Shown one piece after another: positions 7,806 to 15,319 of a stretch of 28,412 nt of DNA. This DNA comes from Propionimicrobium sp963511305. Lineage in GTDB: Bacteria; Actinomycetota; Actinomycetes; Propionibacteriales; Propionibacteriaceae. Position numbers and translations under genes: made by a program. Each line of letters opens with the position of its first letter. Position 1 is the first letter of the stretch. The stretch lies in contig CAUPIJ010000025.1 of NCBI GenBank assembly GCA_963511305.1, positions 1 to 28,412 on the forward strand. The letters run 5' to 3'. The notes below the pieces were generated by a model. It had not been told where the DNA came from and did no database searches. It saw nothing but the letters and a program-made list of their open reading frames with translations.

Positions 7806-8132
7806 CTACCGGCGCACCAGCCTTACTATCGCGTCGTTAACCTCCGCCAGCTTTATCTGCGCCTCTTCCCCGCCCTCTTTCGCAGCATTAACCACGCAGT
7901 GGCTGAGGTGATCGTCGAGCAGCGCGAGCGCCAGGGACTGCAGAGCGCCTGTCGCCGCCGAAATCTGGATCAGCACGTCGATGCAGTACTTATCCTCGCT
8001 AATCATGCGCTCGATGCCCTTCAACTGGCCCTGGATTCTCTTCAAACGCTTTTTGTGCGCATCCTTGGAATCCACGTAGCCAGGCACCTGATGGCAGTGC
8101 TCGCAGCATGCTTCGCCGTTGGTAGTTTCCAC
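7806..8132 (-). CDS. csoR: CsoR-family copper-sensing repressor
   Basis: All-helical repressor that leaves its operator when Cu(I) binds. The C-H-C copper ligands are Cys50, His75 and Cys79 (numbered from the GTG at 8132), with the 25- and 4-residue spacing of Mycobacterium tuberculosis CsoR. An ATG three codons earlier (8141) gives 111 aa, but it overlaps the predicted -10 box TATCAT, so it probably would not lie in the mRNA. The GTG, 7 bp after that box, fits a leaderless start (108 aa). The N-terminus carries an unusual Cys/His cluster, CCEHCH at residues 9-14, which could be an extra metal site. First gene of the copper operon, with its own operator in the promoter. Confidence 0.95.
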   Translation of the reverse strand: METTNGEACCEHCHQVPGYVDSKDAHKKRLKRIQGQLKGIERMISEDKYCIDVLIQISAATGALQSLALALLDDHLSHCVVNAAKEGGEEAQIKLAEVNDAIVRLVRR

Positions 8133-8139
8133 GCGACCC

Positions 8140-8167
8140 ATGATACCCCCAGGGGGTATATTGTCAA
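8140..8167 (-). promoter_or_regulatory. csoR-copZ-copA promoter with CsoR operator
   Basis: On the minus strand a perfect -35 TTGACA (8162-8167) is followed by 16 bp and a -10 TATCAT (8140-8145). Between them lies a perfect 17-bp palindrome with ATACCCCC and GGGGGTAT arms (8143-8159), the form of known CsoR operators. Placement between -35 and -10 explains repression without copper. Confidence 0.85.
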
Positions 8168-8218
8168 AACCTCAAGAAAGATTTTAAAGCCGCCCTATAC
8201 CACACGCCTTTTCAAGAA

Positions 8219-8467
8219 TTATCCACACCCCTGGGTGAAAGCCGTATATTCGATGTGCGAAAATTTGCCCACCTGAACGCTTTCCTAGAGAGTCGAGAAG
8301 ATGCACAAAAAAGTTGCAGGACGCCTATAAATATCCGCGTTTCACCTAGTCAGGCGAGTTTCTTAGTTGAAAAAAATTTTTTTACCGATGTCGTACACAC
8401 AGTTATCCACCGACGCCCCCGCGTGACGTCCACAGCCGTCCACAATTTTCCACAAGGCTGTGGATAA
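8219..8467. promoter_or_regulatory. DnaA-box-like cluster upstream of dnaB
   Basis: TTATCCACA occurs at 8219-8227 and, on the minus strand, at 8459-8467. One-mismatch forms are TTATCCACC at 8403-8411 and TTTTCCACA at 8446-8454. A perfect A7T7 tract lies at 8370-8383 and an AT-rich TATAAATA near 8327-8334. The stretch is the 438-bp spacer between csoR and dnaB and has no gene of its own. It could be a DnaA-responsive promoter for dnaB or a DnaA-binding locus; the sequence alone does not make it an origin. Confidence 0.55.
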
Positions 8468-8579
8468 CTCTCGGTTTGATTTAATCTCACAGGCCGCGCT
8501 AACTTGGCCTGTCCGAAGTAGAATCGGGGTTCGGGGCGATCTCGCCCAAATACTCGGGTGGATCACAAGGAGGGGTGAA

Positions 8580-9956
8580 ATGTTCGATATGCCTGTCGAA
8601 GCAGGATATCCCGACCAGGCACCCGCGCCCCCGGCCACCGCTCTGGATCGCACCCCACCCCAGGACAACACCGCCGAGCAGGCCGTGCTCGGCGCGATGC
8701 TGACCAGCAAGGACGCCATCGCCGACGTCCTAGAGCGAGTCAAGCCCGAGGACTTCTACAAACCAGCCCACGAGCTGATCTTCGACTCCATCATCGACCT
8801 CTACAGCCGCGGCGAACCCGCAGACGCCGTCACCGTCGCAGCCGAATTGGAGAAGAAGGGCGAGCTGACCAGGGCGGGCGACTACACCTATCTTGCCGAC
8901 CTGCTGGCCAGCATCTCGGTGGCCGCCAACGCCGGCTATTACGCCCAGATCGTGCATGACAAGGCCGTGTTGCGTCGCCTGGTCGACGCCTCCATCAAGA
9001 TCGCCCAGCTTGGCTACCAGGGCGAGGGAGAGGTCGACAAGATCGTCGACGAGGCCCAGCAGACCATATATAAGGTGACCGACGGCAGGGGCTCGGAGGA
9101 TTACAAACCGCTGAAGGATCTGCTCGAGCCGACGTTTGACGAGATTGAGGCCCTGAACTCGCACTCCGACGTGCTGACCGGCGTGCCCACGGGCTTTGCC
9201 GAGCTGGACGAGCTGACTAACGGCCTGCATGCGGGCCAGATGATCATCATCGCGGCGCGTCCGGCGATGGGCAAGTCGACGCTGGCGCTGGACATCGCGC
9301 GCTCGGCGTCGATTAAGAACAAGCTGACTACGGCTTTCTTCAGCCTCGAGATGAGCCAGATGGAAATCGTGATGAGGCTGCTGTCGGCCGAGGCCAACGT
9401 GAAGCTCAAGCACATCCGCAACGGCGGCATGACCAACGAGGACTGGGACCGCCTGCAGCGCAAGCTTGGCTCCATCGAGGACGCGCCGCTGTTCATTGAC
9501 GACTCCCCCAACCTGACGATGATGGAGATTCGCGCCAAGGCGCGCCGCCTGAAGCAACGCCACGACTTGAAACTCGTCATCATTGACTACATGCAGCTAA
9601 TGAGCTCCGGCCGCCGCGTCGAGAGCCGCCAGCTGGAGGTCTCGGAATTCAGCCGCCAGATCAAGCTGCTGGCCAAGGAGCTAGAGATTCCGGTCATTGC
9701 GCTAAGCCAGCTAAACCGCGGCCCCGAAATGCGCCAGGACCGCAAGCCGATGCTGAGTGACCTGCGCGAGTCTGGCTCGTTGGAGCAGGACGCCGACATC
9801 GTGCTGCTGCTGCACCGCGAAGACGCCTACGACCGCGATTCGCCGCGCGTCGGCGAGGCCGACATGATCGTCGCGAAGAACCGTAACGGCCCCACCAGCA
9901 CCATCGTCACGAGCTTCCAGGGTCATCTGAGCCGCTTCGTGGACATGCCGCGCTAG
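8580..9956 (+). CDS. dnaB: Replicative DNA helicase
   Basis: Hexameric 5'-3' helicase that unwinds DNA ahead of the replisome and binds primase. The 458-aa protein has the N-terminal DnaB domain (PQDNTAEQAVLGAML, near residues 27-41), a linker, then the RecA-like core: Walker A ARPAMGKST at 226-234, FSLEMS near 254, Walker B VIIDYMQLM near 333, SQLNRGPE near 376 and KNRNGPT near 433. The ATG at 8580 is chosen for AAGGAGG ending 6 bp upstream; the frame is open further upstream but without a ribosome site. No intein is present. The upstream spacer has several DnaA-box-like sequences. Confidence 0.97.
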   Translation: MFDMPVEAGYPDQAPAPPATALDRTPPQDNTAEQAVLGAMLTSKDAIADVLERVKPEDFYKPAHELIFDSIIDLYSRGEPADAVTVAAELEKKGELTRAGDYTYLADLLASISVAANAGYYAQIVHDKAVLRRLVDASIKIAQLGYQGEGEVDKIVDEAQQTIYKVTDGRGSEDYKPLKDLLEPTFDEIEALNSHSDVLTGVPTGFAELDELTNGLHAGQMIIIAARPAMGKSTLALDIARSASIKNKLTTAFFSLEMSQMEIVMRLLSAEANVKLKHIRNGGMTNEDWDRLQRKLGSIEDAPLFIDDSPNLTMMEIRAKARRLKQRHDLKLVIIDYMQLMSSGRRVESRQLEVSEFSRQIKLLAKELEIPVIALSQLNRGPEMRQDRKPMLSDLRESGSLEQDADIVLLLHREDAYDRDSPRVGEADMIVAKNRNGPTSTIVTSFQGHLSRFVDMPR

Positions 9957-10035
9957 TTTGCTTTTGTTGGTTTCTGACAGTTTCGCCCTGAAAGCATTGT
10001 GACGGAAACTTCTCGACCTAGAAGCTACGGTTGAG

Positions 10036-10057
10036 TAACCTACGATTTAGTAGGTTA
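10036..10057. promoter_or_regulatory. Palindrome in front of the 2-oxoacid dehydrogenase operon
   Basis: Perfect 8-bp arms TAACCTAC (10036-10043) and GTAGGTTA (10050-10057) with a 6-bp centre, 16 bp before the GTG start. Size and place suit an operator for a dimeric regulator, whose family cannot be told. Confidence 0.5.
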
Positions 10058-10073
10058 ACTTTTAGGAGCTTCA

Positions 10074-11192
10074 GTGACGGTTTTACATTCTGCCCTGCCC
10101 ACTCAGGCAGAGCACGCCCCCGAGGAGCCTTTCCAGCTCCTGACAGCGAAGGGCGAGCGGAACGCCGCACAAGATATCGGCTATGCGGGCAGCCCCGAAC
10201 AGGCCAGAGTATTACTCGAAAACATGGCTCTGATCAGGCGTTTCGACCTGGAGGCCACCGCGGCGCAGCGCAAGGGCCAGATCGGGCTGTGGGCTCCGCT
10301 GCTGGGCCAGGAGGCCATCCAGGCAGGCGTTTTTTCGGCGCTTACCGAGCTCGACCACGTCTTCCCTAGCCACCGCGAGCATGGCCTCGGCATGCTGATG
10401 GGCTTGCCCGTCGAGCGCATGTTAGCGATCTTTAAGGGTGCCGAGATGGGCGACTGGGACGCCGAGGAGCTCCGCTTCCACTACTACTCAATGGTGATCG
10501 GCGCGCACACGCTGCACGGGGTTGGCTATTCGATGGCCCAGGCCAAAGAGAATCCGAAGTCGCCGGGCGCGAGCGTCGTCTTTCACGGCGACGGCGCCAC
10601 CAGCGAGGGCGACGTCAACGAGGCATACGTCTTCGCCGCCAGCTATCAGAGCCCGACCGTTTTCGTCTGCGTCAACAATCAGTGGGCCATCAGCGAACCG
10701 GTGAGCCGCCAGTCGAGGGTGCCGCTCTACCAGCGCGCCTGGGGTTTCGGCATTCCGAGCGTTCGCGTGGACGGCAACGACGCCCTGGCCATGCAAACCG
10801 CCGCTGATTGGGCGCTGGCTAGGGCACACGCGGGCGAAGGTCCGAGCTTAATCGAGGCTTACACCTACCGCATGGGCGCGCACACCACCAGCGACGACCC
10901 CACCAAGTACCGCACCGACGAGGAGACCGCGGGCTGGAGCTCGAAGGACCCGATCTCCCGGCTCGAGACCTGGCTGCGCGGCGAGGGCGCCTGGAGCGAC
11001 GACGACCAGGCCGCGCTGGACGAGCGCTGCGATAACCTCGCCAAACACCTGCGCGAGGCCGTATTAGACATCACCGAGCCGAGCCTGCCGGAGATGTTCG
11101 AGCGGGTCTACGTCGAGACCACCGAGAACCTGCGCGCGCAGCAGGCCGAGACCGCGCTCAGCGCCAACGACGACGTGGAGGTCGACAAATGA
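10074..11192 (+). CDS. 2-oxoacid dehydrogenase E1 component, alpha subunit (BCKDH/PDH type)
   Basis: Thiamine-diphosphate-binding subunit of an alpha2beta2 E1 that decarboxylates pyruvate or branched-chain 2-oxoacids. The 372-aa protein shows LIRRFD near residue 53, the ThDP motif GDG at 172-174 ending in NN at 201-202, and the phosphorylation-loop-like segment YRMGAHTTSDDPTKYR at 265-280 with the active-site His270. The start is GTG with AGGAG 5 bp upstream. Its stop overlaps the ATG of the beta subunit by 4 bp, showing translational coupling. Substrate choice between pyruvate and branched-chain acids cannot be settled from sequence. Confidence 0.93.
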   Translation: MTVLHSALPTQAEHAPEEPFQLLTAKGERNAAQDIGYAGSPEQARVLLENMALIRRFDLEATAAQRKGQIGLWAPLLGQEAIQAGVFSALTELDHVFPSHREHGLGMLMGLPVERMLAIFKGAEMGDWDAEELRFHYYSMVIGAHTLHGVGYSMAQAKENPKSPGASVVFHGDGATSEGDVNEAYVFAASYQSPTVFVCVNNQWAISEPVSRQSRVPLYQRAWGFGIPSVRVDGNDALAMQTAADWALARAHAGEGPSLIEAYTYRMGAHTTSDDPTKYRTDEETAGWSSKDPISRLETWLRGEGAWSDDDQAALDERCDNLAKHLREAVLDITEPSLPEMFERVYVETTENLRAQQAETALSANDDVEVDK

Positions 11193-12172
11193 GCGAAAAA
11201 CAGCGCCTAACCCTAGCCAAGGCCATCAACGCAGGTCTTCGCGAGGCCATGGCTCGTGACGAAAAAGTACTGCTCTACGGCGAGGACATCGGCCAGCTAG
11301 GCGGCGTCTTTCGCGTCACCGAGCACCTGCAGGACGAGTTCGGATCCGAACGCGTGATGGACTCGCCGCTTGCGGAGGCCGGGCTGATTGGCACCGCGAT
11401 TGGCATGGCCATGCGCGGCCTAAAACCAGTGGTGGAGCTGCAGTTCGACGGCTTTGTCTTCCCCGGCCTAGACCAGATCACCCAGCAGTTGGCTAAGCTA
11501 CGCTTCCGCAGCGAGGGCGGCCTGAACCTGCCGGTGGTCGTGCGCTTTCCGTACGGCGGCAACATCGGCAGCATCGAAAACCACTCCGAATCGGTGGAGG
11601 CGTACTTCGTCCACACGCCAGGCCTGAAGGTCGTCACCCCAGCCACCCCGGAAGACGGCTACTGGATGATCCAGCAGGCCATCGCCAGCCCCGACCCGGT
11701 GATCTTCATGGAGCCGAAGCGCCGCTACCACGTGCGCGGTGAGGTGAACACCGAATCCCCTAGCCACGAGCTCTATCAGGCCGATGTAACCCGCGAGGGC
11801 ACCGACCTGACCCTGCTGGCCTGGGGACCGGCGGTCAGCGTCTGTGAGGACGCCGCCAATGCCGCCGCCGAGCGGGGCAGGAGCATAGAGGTGGTCAACC
11901 TGCGCAGCCTCTCGCCGCTGGACATGCACACCATATGCGCCAGCGTCGAAAAGACCAGCCGCGCGGTCGTCGTACACGAGGCGCACCGCAGCTACGGCCC
12001 CGGCGCCGAGCTCGCCGCGAGCCTGCAGGAGCGGCTGTTCTATACGCTCGAATCGCCGATTTTGCGCGTAACAGGCTACGACACGCCATACCCGCCTAGT
12101 AACGTTGAGGGCGAGTGGCTGCCCAACACCGAACGGATCTTGAGCGCCGTCGACCAGGCGATGAATTTCTAG
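11189..12172 (+). CDS. 2-oxoacid dehydrogenase E1 component, beta subunit
   Basis: Partner of the upstream E1alpha; 327 aa, the usual size. Family segments include LLYGEDIG (28-35), SPLAEAGLIG with the ThDP-contacting Glu, YFVHTPGLKVV, and MEPKRRY, which is common in actinobacterial branched-chain E1beta. The ATG overlaps the E1alpha stop as ATGA. E2 follows 8 bp after its stop codon, so the three genes form one operon. Confidence 0.93.
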   Translation: MSEKQRLTLAKAINAGLREAMARDEKVLLYGEDIGQLGGVFRVTEHLQDEFGSERVMDSPLAEAGLIGTAIGMAMRGLKPVVELQFDGFVFPGLDQITQQLAKLRFRSEGGLNLPVVVRFPYGGNIGSIENHSESVEAYFVHTPGLKVVTPATPEDGYWMIQQAIASPDPVIFMEPKRRYHVRGEVNTESPSHELYQADVTREGTDLTLLAWGPAVSVCEDAANAAAERGRSIEVVNLRSLSPLDMHTICASVEKTSRAVVVHEAHRSYGPGAELAASLQERLFYTLESPILRVTGYDTPYPPSNVEGEWLPNTERILSAVDQAMNF

Positions 12173-12180
12173 GAGCCCGA

Positions 12181-13425
12181 ATGTTTCAGTTCATACTTCC
12201 CGACCCCGGCGAAGGCCTGCAGGAAGCCGACATCACCCAGTGGCTGGTCAAGGAGGGCGACGAGGTCGAGGTCAACGACCTCCTGGTCGAGATCGAGACC
12301 GCGAAGTCGCTGGTCGAGCTGCCCAGCCCGGTAGCCGGCAAGATCTCGCGCCTGCTAGCAGATGTCGGCGAGACGGTCAACGTCGGCACCGTGATCGTAG
12401 AGATCGACGACGGCTCCGAGACCGCAGCAGATGCACCGGAGCCGCTGGCGATTAATGCTCCCCAGACACCTGCAACGCAGCCCTCCTCTACTGGCCCGGC
12501 CACGGTCACCCCGACCGGCAAGGTGCTGGCGAAACCGCTGGTTCGCAGGCTGGCTAGGGATCTTGGCGTCGACCTTTTCCACGTACACCCGACCGGCCCG
12601 CACGGCTCCGTCTCTCGCGCCGACGTCGAGCTGGCAGCGGGACTTGGCAAGAGCGAATTCAACTCTCCCGTTCCGCACCCGATGGCCGTGCCGTATGCCC
12701 CGACCGCCCCGATCCTGGACGGCCGCCGCGTGCCAATCAAGGGCGTCCGCAAGGCCACCGCGGCTAACCTGCGCGACTCGGTCACCAGGCACATTCACGT
12801 CACCGAGTACAACACCATCGACGTTTCCGCCACGAAAGAGCTTGTCAGCACGCTGCGCACCCGCCGCGAGTTCCGTGATCTGCACGTTTCCAGCCTGCTG
12901 ATCTACGCCAAGGCGGTCTGCCTGGCCATGCGCAACCATCCCGAGGTGAACGCGTCCTGGGACGCCACCAACGGCGAAGTCGTCTATCACGACGACGTCA
13001 ACCTCGGCATCGCAGCCGCCACCCCGCGCGGCCTGCTGGTTCCGGTGATCAAAGCCGCCGACAAGATGACTCTCGTTCAGCTCGCGAGCGCCTTGACCCA
13101 CACCATCGAGATCTCGCGCTCCGGAAAGCTACAGCCCGAGGACTATTCCGGTGGCACCTTCACCATCACCAACGTCGGCGTCTTCGGCATCGACACCGGA
13201 ACCCCGATCATCAACGGTTCCGAATCCGCGATCCTCGCGATGGGCGCCATCAAACGCAAGCCCTGGGTGATCGGCGAAGGCCCGACTGAGCAAATCGTCC
13301 CCCGCTGGGTGACGACACTCGCCCTAGGCTTCGACCACCAACTCATCGACGGCGAACAAGGCTCCCAATTCCTAGCTGACGTCAGCGAAGTCCTAGAGAA
13401 CCCACGCCTGGCGTTGCTGTACTAG
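12181..13425 (+). CDS. 2-oxoacid dehydrogenase E2 component, dihydrolipoamide acyltransferase
   Basis: Core acyltransferase that takes the acyl group from E1 on a lipoyl arm and passes it to CoA. The 414-aa protein has one lipoyl domain (residues 1-78, lipoyl-lysine Lys42 in ETAKS), an Ala/Pro/Thr-rich linker, a peripheral-subunit-binding domain (about 113-150, KPLVRRLARDLGV) and the catalytic domain with the family's His in DHQLIDG (His386, Asp390). The ATG at 12181 follows TAGGAG. The operon ends here: no dihydrolipoamide dehydrogenase (E3) follows, so E3 must be encoded elsewhere. Confidence 0.94.
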   Translation: MFQFILPDPGEGLQEADITQWLVKEGDEVEVNDLLVEIETAKSLVELPSPVAGKISRLLADVGETVNVGTVIVEIDDGSETAADAPEPLAINAPQTPATQPSSTGPATVTPTGKVLAKPLVRRLARDLGVDLFHVHPTGPHGSVSRADVELAAGLGKSEFNSPVPHPMAVPYAPTAPILDGRRVPIKGVRKATAANLRDSVTRHIHVTEYNTIDVSATKELVSTLRTRREFRDLHVSSLLIYAKAVCLAMRNHPEVNASWDATNGEVVYHDDVNLGIAAATPRGLLVPVIKAADKMTLVQLASALTHTIEISRSGKLQPEDYSGGTFTITNVGVFGIDTGTPIINGSESAILAMGAIKRKPWVIGEGPTEQIVPRWVTTLALGFDHQLIDGEQGSQFLADVSEVLENPRLALLY

Positions 13426-13531
13426 GGTTCACACTTATAAGTAGTTTGATGGCTCGTCTACCGGCCATGCGGCTACGCGTATCCCCACGACAAACATGCG
13501 TAGCAATATGGCTTGTTGATGAGCCTTCAGA

Positions 13532-14485
13532 CTACCGATAAGTTCTGCAACGCTCGCATGTGCGAAAATTAAAAGATATACCAGCATCGAAAAGTACCTT
13601 TGAGACTTCTCTAGCAACTTCGCATGGTCGAGACGTGCAATCATCCCACCCATAGCGAAGAGTCATTTTGCCTCTCAACTGGTGGTAATTATCACGCTTC
13701 ATATCTCTAAAGACGCCAATTCCCTCATGCCCTAAACGTCCATCTAACTCAACTAGAACTGGTCCATAGTCAGCGTCACATCGATACCTAGAACCCACCT
13801 GACGCTTCGCAGTAGGAAGACCATGAGCTTTTTCAACGTGTTCCAAATAGATCTTCTCGAGGACAGATTCAACGCCATTTTCACTGTCTGAAAGCATGGC
13901 CCTAACTAATTCCCTCTGAGAGTACCGAGTTCGAGCATCTAGTGCTTCACGAACAGAAGATAATGAGAACGTTTTATTCACATACTTTGCCTGGCTAATC
14001 CAGTGCGCTGCACGCTTAGGCTGAATTGCGCACATATCTAGCACCGTTTCTGGCAAAGGTATTACTGGCAACCGCCCACACGGGGTTGGCAATACCATTC
14101 TTCTTGAAAAGAGGACCCTCGGGGTATTCCTGGGTGTGCTCGTCCCAGGAATTAACACCTGCACCTGGCTGGGCGGAACATCGGTAAGCCCCCATAAATA
14201 TGCAGCCGACGCTCCCCCAAGCATGGATCTTGGACCTGCTTTTAAGTGACCTGCCCATGCCCAGGAAAGCCAAGTTGGTTGAGGCCCAACCAGATAAATT
14301 CCTTCAAAGAGTCTTTTCCAATAGCCATCTCTGATCATTCGTTTTTGCGAGCTCGGAGGGAATCCAAGACTATTTGCTTGCGCTCTCGAAATAACATTGT
14401 TTTGGCTTTGCACAAGTACATCTAATTGCGCTGGAATCCTTATTTTTGCAAACACATAACCATATTGGCGTGGGCTTAACCACAT
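13532..14485 (-). CDS. AbiEi-antitoxin-like / DUF559-like protein
   Basis: A 317-aa protein of a type common in actinobacteria. Residues about 20-65 look like the winged-helix N-terminus of AbiEi antitoxins (VISRAQANSLGF, then RMIRDGYWKRLFEGIYLVG). The C-terminal third resembles DUF559/Vsr-like nuclease-fold domains (VLVELDGRLGH, then FRDMKRDNYHQ). No AbiEii toxin gene is next to it, so it is not evidently a toxin-antitoxin pair. It is clearly more AT-rich than its neighbours and sits alone between two metabolic operons, suggesting horizontal gain. The ATG has only a weak ribosome site, and a start slightly downstream is possible. Family call is moderate; function is unknown. Confidence 0.75.
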   Translation of the reverse strand: MWLSPRQYGYVFAKIRIPAQLDVLVQSQNNVISRAQANSLGFPPSSQKRMIRDGYWKRLFEGIYLVGPQPTWLSWAWAGHLKAGPRSMLGGASAAYLWGLTDVPPSQVQVLIPGTSTPRNTPRVLFSRRMVLPTPCGRLPVIPLPETVLDMCAIQPKRAAHWISQAKYVNKTFSLSSVREALDARTRYSQRELVRAMLSDSENGVESVLEKIYLEHVEKAHGLPTAKRQVGSRYRCDADYGPVLVELDGRLGHEGIGVFRDMKRDNYHQLRGKMTLRYGWDDCTSRPCEVAREVSKVLFDAGISFNFRTCERCRTYR

Positions 14486-14609
14486 CTCGGATGGCGGATA
14501 TCAAATCTGTGGATAACTCTTTTAATTGGTAAACATTTTCCGAAAGAAATAGATAGCGCTATGGCCCGACTACGAGCCACCACGCTATTTATAAAGAAAC
14601 ATAAATTAG

Positions 14610-14649
14610 CGGTAGCCCAGCGGCTCGTCTACGAACCACTGGGCTACCG
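14610..14649 (-). terminator. Terminator-like hairpin after lutC
   Basis: A perfect 11-bp inverted repeat, CGGTAGCCCAG (14610-14620) and CTGGGCTACCG (14639-14649), whose loop can pair further with one mismatch. It starts 16 bp after the lutC stop. On the minus strand the following bases are AT-rich, but there is no clean U-tract, so termination strength is uncertain. Confidence 0.6.
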
Positions 14650-14665
14650 TTATTTGTTAATTAAA

Positions 14666-15319
14666 TTAATCGGCGACGATGACGTGCAGGGTTCGGGGGC
14701 CGTGGACTCCCTCTACTCGACTCAGCTCGATGTCTGAGGTGGCCGAGGGGCCCGCCACGAAGGTGATCGGCTGGCCGTCATCAACCGACTGCTTCAGCCT
14801 GGCGATCGCCTCTGGCGTGTTCGAGACCACCTGGTCGGCGCGAACAACGCAGATGTGGGCGTCGGGCACCAGCGTCAGGGCGCGTCGCCCCTGGTCAGCG
14901 CGGTGATCCATCGCGAAGGTGCCGGTGTTGGCGACGCCAACCGCAGACGCGGTCACCACGGCGTCGATCTCGTTGAGCTCGCGCGCGGTCAGGTTATCGT
15001 CGGCGCGGACGTCGAAACCGGCGTCCACGATCGCCTTGCGCCAGGCCTCGTCCAGCCCCTCGGGCAGAATCACCGATTTGGCTCCGATGTCCTTCAGATG
15101 CTTGACGATGGTCTCCGGCAGATCCGCGTTGTTAACGCGCTCGACCTCGGCCTTGTAGTCGGCTACGAGCTCGAGGAAGAATTCGATCATGTCACCATCG
15201 ATCGGGGTGGGCTGCTTGTAGGCCCACTCGATCTTCGACTCCTCGGGATCTGCGTCCCTGACGTCAACGAGCGACCTACGGATGCGGCCCAGGATCTCGT
15301 CCTTAGCTGAGATGCTCAT
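14666..15319 (-). CDS. lutC: Lactate utilization protein C (LUD domain)
   Basis: Third subunit of the LutABC iron-sulfur L-lactate dehydrogenase, which oxidises lactate to pyruvate. The 217-aa protein is one LUD domain; the conserved segment VGVANTGTFAMDHRADQGR is clear. The ATG at 15319 is chosen because it overlaps the lutB stop by one base (TGATG) and has AAGGGAGG 6 bp upstream; the frame runs on into lutB without a better site. Last gene of lctP-lutABC, followed by a hairpin. Confidence 0.93.
   Translation of the reverse strand: MSISAKDEILGRIRRSLVDVRDADPEESKIEWAYKQPTPIDGDMIEFFLELVADYKAEVERVNNADLPETIVKHLKDIGAKSVILPEGLDEAWRKAIVDAGFDVRADDNLTARELNEIDAVVTASAVGVANTGTFAMDHRADQGRRALTLVPDAHICVVRADQVVSNTPEAIARLKQSVDDGQPITFVAGPSATSDIELSRVEGVHGPRTLHVIVAD

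Noticed and set aside
8219..8579. Calling the dnaB upstream region a chromosomal origin
   Set aside because: dnaA, dnaN and other origin markers are not in the window; the boxes alone do not show replication initiation.
13451..14632. GGCTCGTCTAC at 13451-13461 and 14622-14632 as direct repeats flanking the AbiEi-like gene
   Set aside because: An 11-bp match over this distance can arise by chance, the surrounding bases differ, and the right copy lies inside the lutC hairpin.
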